Shown here piece after piece: positions 47,448 through 56,417 of a stretch of DNA of 64,000 nucleotides. The DNA comes from Streptomyces mesophilus (GTDB lineage: Bacteria; Actinomycetota; Actinomycetes; Streptomycetales; Streptomycetaceae), in NCBI RefSeq assembly GCF_011044995.1, contig NZ_JAAKZW010000005.1, positions 80,634 to 144,633 on the forward strand. The letters run 5' to 3'. The notes under the pieces were generated by a model, which worked only from the letters and a program-made list of their open reading frames with translations, did no database searches and was not told the DNA's origin. Every line of letters begins with the position of its first letter. Within the stretch, counting starts at the first letter, position 1. Both the position numbers and the translations under genes were made by a program.

Positions 47448-48050
47448 TCAGCGCTCCGGACGTGATCGCGGAGCGGATCGGCCCTCTCTCATGCGCAGGA
47501 TCAAGGTGACCGCGTCCTGCGGGCGGGTGCCGGGAGTCAGCAGTTCCTGCAGGAGGAGGCCGCGAATCGCGGCAACGGTGACGGCGGCCACGTCCCGCGC
47601 CTCCTTCGCGTCGAGCCCTTCGCGTTCCGCGAGCGAGGCCAGCGTCACGGTCAGGTCGCCTATCGACTCCACGAACTCACGGAAGTCCTCGGGGGCGTAC
47701 GCGGCCAGACCGACGACGTAGAAGAAGCCGCGGACACGCGACAGCTGCTCCGGCCGGGTGTACGTACGCCAGATCGCCCCGACGAAATCGTCGAAGGTGC
47801 CCTCCTCGGCGGCCGCCAAGAGCACCTCGTTGTCACGGGATCGCTGCGCCTTGAGCATGGCGGCCAAGACGCCCGACAGCGACCCGAAGTGGTAGCGCAG
47901 CAGGGCGTGGCTGGTCTCGATCCGGGCGGCGACCTCACGGAGCGACATCTCCGGCGGCGGAAGGGCCTCGCCGAAGGCGTCGAGAAGCCGTGCCAGGAGT
48001 CGCTCGCTCGCGCTGCCCTTGCGTTCCGAGGTTGACAGGATCACTCCCAC
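47448..48050 (-). CDS. TetR-family regulator
   Basis: A 200-residue repressor with a GTG start at 48050 (ribosome-binding site weak, so the start is uncertain by a few codons). The HTH is at about 15-55 (ASERLLARLLDAFGEALPPPEMSLREVAARIETSHALLRYHFGSLSGVL). The C-terminal ligand domain is helical. It is divergent from an amidohydrolase-esterase pair, and the half-palindrome TTTATCCATTGGAAAA (48053-48068) just upstream of its start is a candidate operator. Confidence 0.85.
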   Translation of the reverse strand: MGVILSTSERKGSASERLLARLLDAFGEALPPPEMSLREVAARIETSHALLRYHFGSLSGVLAAMLKAQRSRDNEVLLAAAEEGTFDDFVGAIWRTYTRPEQLSRVRGFFYVVGLAAYAPEDFREFVESIGDLTVTLASLAEREGLDAKEARDVAAVTVAAIRGLLLQELLTPGTRPQDAVTLILRMREGRSAPRSRPER

Positions 48051-48052
48051 AG

Positions 48053-48068
48053 TTTATCCATTGGAAAA
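48053..48068. promoter_or_regulatory. Candidate TetR operator
   Basis: TTTATCCATTGGAAAA, an imperfect inverted repeat in the divergent gap between the TetR and amidohydrolase genes. A/T-rich against the background. Confidence 0.45.
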
Positions 48069-48136
48069 GAAGGCTGGGTGGTTCCGTGTTGCTTCGCACA
48101 TGGTCGCAGTCAGCTCGCAACGGCGGAGGATCGGCC

Positions 48137-49363
48137 ATGGGACCTGCTCAGGTTGTCGGCGCGGCGGTCATCGACGGATCGGGGCGCGATCCCCGCACCC
48201 TCGACATCACCATCGAGCACGGCCGCATCACCCGGCTCGGTGCCGCCGGCGCGCACGGCGAGCGTCTCGATGCCGAGGGATTGACGATGACGCCCGGCCT
48301 CATCGACGCTCACGTCCACCTGGGCCTGTCGAGCGCGATCCAGCCGCACTTCTCGTTTCAGATCAGCGCTGCCGAGCTCGCGGCGGACATCTTCGCCACG
48401 GCCGGCGCGACGCTCGACGCCGGCTTCACCACCGTTCGCGACACGGGCGGGATCGACGGCGGTGTCGTCACGGCGATCGCGAAGGGCAAGGTCAGAGGGC
48501 CGCGCGTCCTGTCCTGCGGACCTGTTCAGTGCCAGATCGGCGGGCACGGCTACTACGGAGCCGCATGGGAACCGACCGAGCTGTGGCGCAGCCACCACAT
48601 CCCGGGCCTGTGCGCCCTCTCCACGATGTCGGGCAACGCGGACGAGCTGCGGCACAACGTCCGCGAAGCCTTCCGCCGCGGAGCCTCCTTCCTGAAGCTC
48701 TGCGTGACCGGCGGAGTGGTGGGCGCACATGATCGACTGACCGACACCCAGTTCACCGTCGAAGAGATCGCTGTTGCCGTTCAGGAAGCCGCGGCACGGA
48801 ACACCTATGTGACCGTCCACGCCCACAACAACGAGGGCATACGCAATGCGGTCGAGGCCGGGGTGCGCTGTGTCGAGCACGGCACCGCCCTGGACGAATC
48901 CACAGCGACCCTGATGGCCGCTCGCGAGGTGGCCCTCGTGCCCACGTTCGCAGTCGTCGAGCAGCTGCTGCACGACACCGCCGGAGCCGGTCTCGCCATC
49001 TCGACCCGCGACCGGGCCGAGGGCGTACGCGAGCAGATGGCGAAGGCGCTCGCTGTCGCCAAGCACGCCGGAGTACGGATCGGGCTGGGTTCCGATCTCA
49101 TCGGCCCGGCCCAGGACCGGCGCGGCACAGAACTCAGCCTGCGCGCAGCCCTCGAGACGCCGATGGAAGCGCTCGTGGCGGCGACCCGCACCAACGCAGA
49201 GATCCTCGGCCTGTCCGGCCAGGTGGGTGTCATCGCTCCCGGCGCGCAGGCAGACCTCGTTCTGTGGAACGGCAACCCGCTCGAAGACCCGGAACTGTTC
49301 TCCGACCCCACCAACGCCGTCGTGGTCATCCAGGCCGGCGAAATCGTAAAGGAACTCAGATGA
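48137..49363 (+). CDS. Amidohydrolase-superfamily metal-dependent hydrolase
   Basis: A 408-residue enzyme from ATG 48137 with GGAGG seven bases upstream. The binuclear-metal motifs are H59-x-H61 in DAHVHLG, Lys in LKLCVTGG, His in HAHN and EHG, and Asp in GLGSDL. The closing ADLVLWNGNPLEDP is the usual beta-sandwich end. It belongs to the imidazolonepropionase/prolidase-like (COG1228) group that hydrolyses peptide, lactone or amide bonds. It is coupled by ATGA to an esterase and divergent from a TetR, so the pair likely degrades one inducing compound. Confidence 0.85.
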   Translation: MGPAQVVGAAVIDGSGRDPRTLDITIEHGRITRLGAAGAHGERLDAEGLTMTPGLIDAHVHLGLSSAIQPHFSFQISAAELAADIFATAGATLDAGFTTVRDTGGIDGGVVTAIAKGKVRGPRVLSCGPVQCQIGGHGYYGAAWEPTELWRSHHIPGLCALSTMSGNADELRHNVREAFRRGASFLKLCVTGGVVGAHDRLTDTQFTVEEIAVAVQEAAARNTYVTVHAHNNEGIRNAVEAGVRCVEHGTALDESTATLMAAREVALVPTFAVVEQLLHDTAGAGLAISTRDRAEGVREQMAKALAVAKHAGVRIGLGSDLIGPAQDRRGTELSLRAALETPMEALVAATRTNAEILGLSGQVGVIAPGAQADLVLWNGNPLEDPELFSDPTNAVVVIQAGEIVKELR

Positions 49364-50214
49364 GCACCATGTGGCAGGGCTGCCTCCCCCACACCGACTA
49401 CTTCGAGATGCGCTCCGGCGGTGGGCTCGACTACGGCGTCTGGGTCACCACGCCACCGCGCTACGACCCTGCCACGGCGCCAGCGCCTGTCGTGTACGTG
49501 CTCGACGGCAACTGGGCCGTGGGCATGACCGCCCCGCTCATCGTCACGCAACTGGACCCCATGCAGTCGATTCAGCCCTACGTCCAAGTCAGCGTGGGAT
49601 ACGCGGGCCAGGAAGCCGAGCACTGGGACCGGCTCCGTAACCGCGACCTCGTGCCGCCCGGCGAACCCATCGCGAAGGAGTTCATCGATGCGGTGGAGAT
49701 GGGGGTCGCGGCGGGCACGACGACGCGCGAGCAAGCCGACGCCTACCTCGCCGAACTGAACGACAGCCGCGGGGACATGTTCCTGAACTTCCTCACCGAC
49801 GACCTGCACCCGCGGATCGCACGCGACTACGGCACAGCCCCGAGCGGTCACGGCCTCTTCGGCTATTCCTACGGCGGACTCTTCAGCCTCTACGCCTGGC
49901 TCACCAAGAGCACCTTCTTCGAGAGCATCGGCGCGGGCAGCCCCGGCATCGTCAGCGCAGACAGTCAGGTCTTCGCCCGTCTTGAAGCAATGGGTGACGC
50001 CCTGCCCGCCACCAAGCTTCACGTGACCTTCAACGAGCAGGAGATCCTCGGAGACCTGGCGGTCTACCAGAACCTCACGCAGCACACGGCCACGTTCCTG
50101 CACCGCCTCACCGCACACGGCGGACCCGTCACCAGCGCACTCATGCACGAGACGCACGTGACCGGGCTGCAGGCATCGTTCCTCAGCTACCTCAGGACCT
50201 GCCGCGCCCAGTGA
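49360..50214 (+). CDS. Alpha/beta-hydrolase esterase (esterase D / Fes-like)
   Basis: A 284-residue hydrolase of the putative-esterase type. VVYVLDGNWAVGM is the oxyanion strand, FGYSYGG holds the nucleophile Ser170, and HVTFNEQEILGD then HETHVTG supply the acid and His region. No signal peptide. The ATG overlaps the stop of the amidohydrolase gene, so both enzymes are made together. Confidence 0.82.
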   Translation: MSTMWQGCLPHTDYFEMRSGGGLDYGVWVTTPPRYDPATAPAPVVYVLDGNWAVGMTAPLIVTQLDPMQSIQPYVQVSVGYAGQEAEHWDRLRNRDLVPPGEPIAKEFIDAVEMGVAAGTTTREQADAYLAELNDSRGDMFLNFLTDDLHPRIARDYGTAPSGHGLFGYSYGGLFSLYAWLTKSTFFESIGAGSPGIVSADSQVFARLEAMGDALPATKLHVTFNEQEILGDLAVYQNLTQHTATFLHRLTAHGGPVTSALMHETHVTGLQASFLSYLRTCRAQ

Positions 50215-50297
50215 GCGCTGACGCCTCGGAACCGAGCGCCAGGGTTGCGCGTCCTCCCGCGTACGCAATGGATCTTGCAGACAAGGACGCCGCACCC

Positions 50298-50915
50298 ATG
50301 ACAGCAACCCGCTACCTCTACCTGGCCCGGCACGGCGAGGCGACGCCCGACGAGAGCGGCCTCACCGAGGCGGGCCGTGCCCAGGCCCGGTTGCTGGGCG
50401 AACGGCTGCGGGACAAGCCCCTCACCGCGGTGCACCACGGCCCGCTGCCCCGGGCCACCGAGACCGCGCGGCTGATCCGCGAGCAGCTCGGCAGCGTCGA
50501 CATCCACGCCTCACCGGTGGCCGGCGACTACCTCCCGTATCTGCCCAAGCGCGAGGAACTGCCCGCGGACAGTGCGGACCGCTATCTCTCGTGGCTCGCG
50601 CAGTTCCCGGCGGCCGAACGCGAGGACGGGCCCGCGCTCGCGGCGCGGGCCCTCGCGGAGTTCACCGGTCCCATCGAGGGTGACGAGGACCGCCATCAGC
50701 TGGTCGTGACGCACAACTTCCTGGTCGGCTGGCTCGTACGGCACGCCCTGGACGCCCCCGACTGGCGCTGGCTCGGCCTCAATCACGCCAACGCGGGGCT
50801 CACCGTGATCCGTTATGCACCGGATCGCCCGGCGAATCTGCTCTGCTACAACGACACCCGGCATCTGCCCGAGGAGCTCCGCTGGACCGGGCTCCCCGCG
50901 GAGCTGCACATCTGA
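50298..50915 (+). CDS. Histidine phosphatase (phosphoglycerate mutase-like)
   Basis: A 205-residue protein from ATG 50298. LARHGE (His12) is the phosphohistidine motif, SGLTEAGRAQARLLGERL follows, VHHGPLPRATETA has the second Arg, and VVTHNF supplies the second His. The substrate is unknown. It is immediately upstream of the GH114 lipoprotein gene (17-base gap). Confidence 0.9.
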   Translation: MTATRYLYLARHGEATPDESGLTEAGRAQARLLGERLRDKPLTAVHHGPLPRATETARLIREQLGSVDIHASPVAGDYLPYLPKREELPADSADRYLSWLAQFPAAEREDGPALAARALAEFTGPIEGDEDRHQLVVTHNFLVGWLVRHALDAPDWRWLGLNHANAGLTVIRYAPDRPANLLCYNDTRHLPEELRWTGLPAELHI

Positions 50916-50932
50916 ACGACCGAGGACCGCAC

Positions 50933-51721
50933 GTGCCGCGCACCACCATCGCCCTGCTACTGCTCGCCCTGACCGCCTGCTCCCCCGCCTCCGCCCCGCC
51001 GGAGGTCGAGGCCCCTGAGCCCGACGCCGTCTTCGACTACCAGCTCGGCGGCCCGTACGAGCCGGACAAGGAGGTGGCGGCGGTGGCGCGCGACCGCACC
51101 GCGAAGCCCGCGCCCGGGCGCTACAACGTCTGTTATGTCAACGCCTTCCAGACCCAGCCGGGCACGTCCATCGACTGGTGGAAGGAGCATCACGACGAGC
51201 TGCTGCTGCGCAAGGACGGCGAGCTCGTGATCGACGAGGACTGGGACGAAGCGCTCCTCGACATCTCCACCGAGGACAAGCGCCAGGACCTGATGCGGAT
51301 CGTCGGACCGTGGCTGGACGGCTGCGCACGCGACGGCTACGACGCGGTGGAGCCCGACAACCTCGACTCCTACACCCGTTCCGACGGGCTCCTGTCCGCC
51401 GAGGACGCGGCCGAGTTCGCCCGGCTGCTCGCCGTGCGGGCGCACGGCGAGGGTCTGGCGATCGGGCAGAAGAACACCACCGACCTGCTGCCGAGGAGCG
51501 AGAAGATCGGGTTCGACTTCGCGGTCGTCGAGGAGTGCGCGGCGTACGACGAGTGCGAGCCCTTCCGCAAGGCGTACGACAACAGGGTCTTCGCGGTCGA
51601 GTACAAGGCGGACGCCTTCGCCCGCGGCTGCCGCCGGTGGGGTGGCGAACTGTCCTTCACACTGCGCGACCTGGACGTACGGCCGCGCGGCGCCAAGGGG
51701 TATGTGTTCCGGACCTGTTGA
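50933..51721 (+). CDS. GH114-type lipoprotein (endo-alpha-1,4-polygalactosaminidase-like)
   Basis: A 262-residue protein from GTG 50933. A lipobox ends LTAC near residue 16, so it is anchored outside the membrane. The single TIM-barrel domain carries GH114 marks: FDYQLGG, YNVCYVNAFQTQPG, DGYDAVEPDNLDSY (likely catalytic carboxylates), IGQKNTTDLLP and FAVVEECAAYDECEPF. The family cleaves galactosaminogalactan-like polymers. Four or more cysteines suggest disulphides. Confidence 0.87.
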   Translation: MPRTTIALLLLALTACSPASAPPEVEAPEPDAVFDYQLGGPYEPDKEVAAVARDRTAKPAPGRYNVCYVNAFQTQPGTSIDWWKEHHDELLLRKDGELVIDEDWDEALLDISTEDKRQDLMRIVGPWLDGCARDGYDAVEPDNLDSYTRSDGLLSAEDAAEFARLLAVRAHGEGLAIGQKNTTDLLPRSEKIGFDFAVVEECAAYDECEPFRKAYDNRVFAVEYKADAFARGCRRWGGELSFTLRDLDVRPRGAKGYVFRTC

Positions 51722-51760
51722 CGAGGGCTGCTCACGGGCCCGTGCACGGTTGATGGGGGG

Positions 51761-53323
51761 CTACTCGCGGGCCCGTGCCCGCAGGGCCTTTCGGTCGAGC
51801 TTGCCGACGCTGGTGACCGGCAGCCGGTCCAGGATGTGGATCTCCCGCGGGTACTTGTGCGCGGCGAGCTGTTCCTTCCCGTACGCGATCAACTCCTCGC
51901 TCCCGCACGGCTGATCCGGATGCAGCGCCACGAAGGCGACGACCTCCTCGCCGAGGCGCTGGTCCGGTCGGCCGACCACACCGGCCGAGGCGACGGCGGG
52001 GTGGTTGAGGAGGGCGTCCTCGACGTCGCGGGGGAACACGTTGAAGCCGCCGCGCAGGATGAGGTCCTTCTTGCGGTCGATCAGGTGGAGGGCGCCGTCC
52101 TCGTCGAACCGGCCGATGTCGCCGGTGTGCAGCCAGCCGCCCTCGAGGGTCAGCGCGGTGAGGTCGGGTGCGTTCCAGTAGCCGGCCATGACGCCGTGCG
52201 CGCGGACGCAGATCTCGCCCTCCGAACCCGGCGGCACTACCTGGTCCTTGTCGTCACGGATCTCGATCTCGTATCCGGGAATCGCCGTGCCCACGGAGCC
52301 GGGGCGGTTGCTGCCGGGCCGGTTGGTGGAGATGACGGAGCCCGACTCCGTGCAGCCGTATCCCTCGAGGATCTCGCTGCTCGGGACGGCGCGCTGCCAG
52401 GCGGCCCGGGTGTCCGGTGCGAGGGGTGCGGCGCCGCTGCTGACGTAGCGCATCTCGGAGAGGTCGGCCTCGGCGAGCGGCTGCTCGAGCAGCATCTGGA
52501 TCATGCTGGGGACGAGGGTGGTGCGCTGCACGCGGTGCTCGACGGCGAGCTCGAGCCACTGCGCCGGGTCGAACCAGCGCTGCAGTACGGCCAGTTGCGG
52601 CTCCACCGCATGCCAGCCGATCAGCGTCACGATCAGTCCGTACGCATGCGACAGCGGCAGGGGCATCAGGGTGCGGGTGATGCCGTCGGTGAGGCCCTCC
52701 ACGCGGGACGCGGTGAACGCGGCGGACGAGCAGGCGTGCAGATTGCGGTGGCTGAGCATGACGCCCTTGGCCCGTCCGGTGGTGCCGCCCGTGTACATCA
52801 GCGCCGCCAGATCGGCCCCACCGCGCGGCACGACGTCTGAGGGTGCGGCGGTTTCCACGTCCGCGTACGGGGTGATCGTAACGGTGGGCGGCAGCTCGGG
52901 TGCGCCCGGCGGCAGTTCGTCGACCACGATGACCTGGCTGAGGCCGGGGGCGTGCGGCGCGGCCGCCGCGACCGAGGCCATCAGATCGGCCGTGGTGACC
53001 AGGAAGCGGGCACCTGAGTCGGTCAGGATGTGCGCCAGTTCCACCGGGCTCACCAGGAACATCACCGGGGTGACCACCGCGCCCGCCCGCCAGATCGCCT
53101 GGTAAGTGATCGACACCTCCGGGCAGTTGGCCATCAGTACGGCCACACGGTCGCCGGGCCGGACCCCGAGCTCCGCGAGTCCCCCGCCCGCCCGGGTGGC
53201 GCGCTGGAACAGCTCTCCGGAGCGGTGCCGCCGGCCGCCGTAGACCAGCGACTCGTGGTCCCCGAGTCGTTCGTACGCGGATTCGGCGAGCCGTGCGAGG
53301 TGGTCGGCCTGGTCGAGCGGCAT
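51761..53323 (-). CDS. AMP-binding acyl-CoA synthetase
   Basis: A 520-residue adenylate-forming ligase from ATG 53323. YTGGTTGRAKGVMLSH is the ATP P-loop, GYGCTESG the adenine/acyl core, TGDIGRFDEDGALHLIDRKKDLILRGG the hinge, and SVGKLDRK carries the catalytic lysine near the C-terminus. It activates a fatty or aromatic acid to acyl-CoA through an acyl-AMP. The substrate is not evident. It stands alone, divergent from the D,D-carboxypeptidase gene across 217 bases in which I see no clear site. Confidence 0.9.
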   Translation of the reverse strand: MPLDQADHLARLAESAYERLGDHESLVYGGRRHRSGELFQRATRAGGGLAELGVRPGDRVAVLMANCPEVSITYQAIWRAGAVVTPVMFLVSPVELAHILTDSGARFLVTTADLMASVAAAAPHAPGLSQVIVVDELPPGAPELPPTVTITPYADVETAAPSDVVPRGGADLAALMYTGGTTGRAKGVMLSHRNLHACSSAAFTASRVEGLTDGITRTLMPLPLSHAYGLIVTLIGWHAVEPQLAVLQRWFDPAQWLELAVEHRVQRTTLVPSMIQMLLEQPLAEADLSEMRYVSSGAAPLAPDTRAAWQRAVPSSEILEGYGCTESGSVISTNRPGSNRPGSVGTAIPGYEIEIRDDKDQVVPPGSEGEICVRAHGVMAGYWNAPDLTALTLEGGWLHTGDIGRFDEDGALHLIDRKKDLILRGGFNVFPRDVEDALLNHPAVASAGVVGRPDQRLGEEVVAFVALHPDQPCGSEELIAYGKEQLAAHKYPREIHILDRLPVTSVGKLDRKALRARARE

Positions 53324-53540
53324 CGGGGGCACCTGCCTTGTCGTGGGCGGCGGGCGGGACGGACCGAGCGCGAGCGTTCGCCGGGAGTATGGCGCCGGGA
53401 CGCGGCCGCGGCAATGGGTGCGGCATGCACTCACCGACCGGTGTGCACGGGCCCAACGGCAACACGCCCGGCCGGCGCGGAGAACCTCCGGTCGGACCAC
53501 TCCGACTGCGCCCGATGATCATCAGACCTACCTTGGCTGA

Positions 53541-54467
53541 ATGAGCGTCAGATCCCGGTTCAGGCCCGCCCTTTGCACCCTGCTCGCCCTCGCGGCGGGC
53601 TTCACCCCGGCACTGCCCGCACATGCCTCGGACACCGATCGCGTCCAGGGCCCGCCCCCGCTCCCCCGGCACCTCTCGGCGCGCGCCTGGGTAGTGGCGG
53701 ACGCGGGCACCGGGCAGGTGCTCGCCGCCCGTCGGCCGCATCAGCGGCTCGCGCCCGCGAGCACGCTCAAGACCCTGTTCGCCCTCACGGTGCTGCCGCG
53801 GTTCGACAGCCGGATGCGGCACCGGGTGACGGCGAAGGAGCTCGCGGGGATCGGCGCGGGCAGCAGCCGGGTCGGAGTGCGGATCGGCGGGACGTACCGG
53901 GTCGAGGACTTGTGGCGCGGCACCTTCCTCAAGTCGGGCAACGACGCCGTGCGGGTGCTCGCCCGGATGAACGGCGGCTGGTGGCACACCGCCCGGAAGA
54001 TGAACGCCAAGGCCCGGGCGCTCGGCGCCCGCAACACCCATGTGGTCTCCCCCGACGGGTACGACGCCCGCGGGCAGTTCTCCTCCGCGTACGACCTGAC
54101 GCTGTTCGGCCGTGAGGGACTGCGCAACCGGGACTTCGCCTACTACTGCCGCAGTGCCTACGGCTACTTCCCGACCCCGCGGGGCTGGGTGCGCATCGAC
54201 AACACGAACCGGCTGCTCGCCGGCTCGCACGGGGTGCGGCGGTATCCGGGCGTGATCGGCATCAAGAACGGCTACACCACGCAGGGCGGCAACACGCTGA
54301 TCGCGGCCGCCCGGCGCGGCGGCCGGACCATCATCGTGACCGTGCTCAACCCGCAGTCCGGAGCGCGCAACGGCGTGTACCACGAGGCCCGGGCCCTGCT
54401 GGACTGGGGATTCGCCGCGCGCGGCCGGGTCAAGCCGGCCGGCTGGCTGCCGAAGTCCGGGGGCTGA
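53541..54467 (+). CDS. D-alanyl-D-alanine carboxypeptidase (S11), with KNG in place of KTG
   Basis: A 308-residue secreted penicillin-binding protein. The signal peptide is 1-29 (ending AHA). Active site: S74-T-L-K77 (nucleophile and base) and S132-G-N134, followed by K242-N243-G244 where KTG or KSG is normal. The family usually trims the terminal D-Ala of peptidoglycan stem peptides. The C-terminal domain of larger members is absent. The Asn at the third motif may lower activity or alter beta-lactam binding. It ends three bases from the convergent surface-protein gene. Confidence 0.88.
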   Translation: MSVRSRFRPALCTLLALAAGFTPALPAHASDTDRVQGPPPLPRHLSARAWVVADAGTGQVLAARRPHQRLAPASTLKTLFALTVLPRFDSRMRHRVTAKELAGIGAGSSRVGVRIGGTYRVEDLWRGTFLKSGNDAVRVLARMNGGWWHTARKMNAKARALGARNTHVVSPDGYDARGQFSSAYDLTLFGREGLRNRDFAYYCRSAYGYFPTPRGWVRIDNTNRLLAGSHGVRRYPGVIGIKNGYTTQGGNTLIAAARRGGRTIIVTVLNPQSGARNGVYHEARALLDWGFAARGRVKPAGWLPKSGG

Positions 54468-54470
54468 GCG

Positions 54471-55010
54471 TCAGGCGCGCCCTTCGCCCCGCCGGCGTGC
54501 CCAGTACAGCGAGGCGCCGATCGCGCCGGCCACCAGGGCACCGCCGAGGCCGAGCTGGATCAGGTCGGACTGGTCGAAGGTGCCGCCCGAGCCGGCCTTC
54601 ACGCCCTTGTGGATGGGCGGCTGCGTGCCCTGGTGCGTGGGCCAGATCGTGCCGCCGTCGTCGGCGATCTTCACGGTGACCTTCTTGGTCTGGCTCTTGC
54701 AGGTGAAGGTGACCTCGTACTCGGCGGCGGGCTTGGCGTCGTCGAAGATCCAGGCCGTCCCCGACTTGCCCTCGTTGAGCTCGACGACATCGAAGATGCC
54801 GGCCTCGGCCTTGACCGTCGGTTCCTGACAGCCGGACGAGGTGAGCGTCACCGTGCCGCCGGGCTTGACCGTGGTCGGCGAGACGGACACCTGCCAGCCC
54901 CAGTTCCCCCAGTCGTCCGCGGCCGCCGCCGGTGTCGCGCCCAGCGCGAGCACACAGCCGCTCGCCAGGATCGCCGCCGCCGTCTGACGCCTCGGTGCCA
55001 CCGCGCGCAT
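54471..55010 (-). CDS. Secreted C-tail-anchored surface protein (paralogue)
   Basis: A 179-residue exported protein from ATG 55010 (GGGAG eight bases upstream). Signal peptide ending PAAAA; an Ig-like domain with VSVSPTTVKPGGTVTLTSSGCQEP and VTFTCKSQTKKVTVKIADD (two Cys); a linker; one transmembrane helix; and the tail ARRRGEGRA. It has the same plan as the protein at 809-1321 (SGC and a second Cys, terminal RRR). Function unknown; a surface-anchored adhesion or sensor protein is a guess. Confidence 0.75.
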   Translation of the reverse strand: MRAVAPRRQTAAAILASGCVLALGATPAAAADDWGNWGWQVSVSPTTVKPGGTVTLTSSGCQEPTVKAEAGIFDVVELNEGKSGTAWIFDDAKPAAEYEVTFTCKSQTKKVTVKIADDGGTIWPTHQGTQPPIHKGVKAGSGGTFDQSDLIQLGLGGALVAGAIGASLYWARRRGEGRA

Positions 55011-55142
55011 CAGAACCACTCCCGTCCTTTATGTCCCTGTTTGCCGTCTCCTTTGGCGACCCTAGGGGCAGCGTCCGCAGTACACCGCTCGGGTGGGCCC
55101 GGACGGCGTAGGGATACGCCCAGTTGACGGGCCGTCGGGCCC

Positions 55143-55180
55143 GGCCGCGTACGGAATCGGAGCAGGCCGCGTACGGAATC
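55143..55180. repeat. Direct repeat, 2 x 16 bp
   Basis: GGCCGCGTACGGAATC at 55143-55158 and 55165-55180, 22 bases apart, in the 298-base gap upstream of tdh. Confidence 0.85.
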
Positions 55181-55183
55181 CGA

Positions 55184-55200
55184 ATCTGCTTGCGCCAGAT
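55184..55200. promoter_or_regulatory. Candidate LysR box upstream of tdh
   Basis: ATCTGCTTGCGCCAGAT is an inverted repeat (ATCTG-N7-CAGAT) fitting T-N11-A, 109 bases before the tdh start. The LysR gene at 57648 is the obvious candidate. The rest of the gap holds only the direct repeat. Confidence 0.5.
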
Positions 55201-55308
55201 GAAGCACTCCTGCGGGGTGGCTTAAGAAATCGTTGATGGACTCCGCCCGCACCGCGGGGCAGATTGATGAGTGGCTCGGCATGATCACGAACTCAGGAGG
55301 CTCCCCCG

Positions 55309-56337
55309 GTGAAGGCACTCGTCAAGGACAAGGCGGAGCCCGGACTGTGGATGCGGGAGGTGCCCGAGCCGGTGATCGGCCCCGGCGAGGTCCTCATCAA
55401 GGTGCTGCGCACCGGGATCTGCGGCACCGACCTGCACATCCGCAACTGGGACGGCTGGGCCCAGCAGACCATCACGACGCCGCTGGTCGTCGGGCATGAG
55501 TTCGTCGGCGAGGTCGTCGAGACCGGGCGCGACGTCGAGGACATCAACGCCGGCGACCGGGTGAGCGGCGAGGGCCATCTGGTGTGCGGCAAGTGCCGCA
55601 ACTGTCTGGCCGGGCGCCGGCACCTGTGCCGCGCCACGGTCGGGCTCGGTGTCGGCCGCGACGGCGCGTTCGCCGAGTACGTGGCGCTGCCCGCGTCCAA
55701 CGTGTGGGTGCACCGCGTGCCCGTCGACCTCGACATCGCCGCGATCTTCGACCCGTTCGGCAACGCCGTGCACACCGCGCTGTCCTTCCCACTGGTCGGC
55801 GAGGACGTGCTGATCACCGGTGCGGGCCCGATCGGTCTGATGGCCGCCGCCGTCGCCCAGCACGCCGGCGCCCGCAACGTGGTCATCACCGACGTCAGCG
55901 AGGAGCGCCTCGAGCTCGCCCGCAAGGTCGGTGTGAGTCTCGCCCTCAACGTCGCCGAATCCTCCATCGCCGACGGCCAGCGCACCCTCGGTCTGCGCGA
56001 GGGCTTCGACGTCGGCCTGGAGATGTCCGGCAACCCGCGGGCCATGCGCGACATGGTCGCCAACATGACGCACGGCGGAAAGATCGCCATGCTCGGGCTG
56101 CCCGCCGAGGAGTTCGCGGTCGACTGGGCGCGGATCGTCACCTCGATGATCACCATCAAGGGCATCTACGGGCGCGAGATGTTCGAGACCTGGTACGCGA
56201 TGTCCGTCCTCCTGGAGCGCGGCCTCGACCTCGCCCCGGTGATCACCGGCCGCTACTCGCACCGTGACTTCGAGGCGGCCTTCGACGACGCGGCGTCCGG
56301 CCGCGGCGGCAAGGTCATCCTCGACTGGACCGCCTGA
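55309..56337 (+). CDS. tdh: L-threonine 3-dehydrogenase
   Basis: A 342-residue zinc-dependent MDR enzyme that oxidises L-threonine to 2-amino-3-ketobutyrate with NAD+. [10 protein letters not shown] and GHEFVGEV carry the catalytic zinc ligands, [15 protein letters not shown] is the structural zinc lobe, and [14 protein letters not shown] is the NAD loop. The length is exactly as usual for Tdh. The GTG start has AGGAGG eight bases upstream. It is followed by kbl, which cleaves the product. Confidence 0.96.
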   Translation: MKALVKDKAEPGLWMREVPEPVIGPGEVLIKVLRTGICGTDLHIRNWDGWAQQTITTPLVVGHEFVGEVVETGRDVEDINAGDRVSGEGHLVCGKCRNCLAGRRHLCRATVGLGVGRDGAFAEYVALPASNVWVHRVPVDLDIAAIFDPFGNAVHTALSFPLVGEDVLITGAGPIGLMAAAVAQHAGARNVVITDVSEERLELARKVGVSLALNVAESSIADGQRTLGLREGFDVGLEMSGNPRAMRDMVANMTHGGKIAMLGLPAEEFAVDWARIVTSMITIKGIYGREMFETWYAMSVLLERGLDLAPVITGRYSHRDFEAAFDDAASGRGGKVILDWTA

Positions 56338-56417
56338 CCGGACCGTCGGCCGGCCTTGCCGGCCGCCGTCCCTCCTGCCTTCTTCCGAACGCCGCGACCC
56401 CCGAGAAGGAACCCCTC

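Noticed and set aside
53324..53540. Palindrome-like TGCAC/GTGCA in the gap between the acyl-CoA synthetase and the carboxypeptidase
   Set aside because: Arms of only five bases, expected by chance at this base composition; not listed as an operator.
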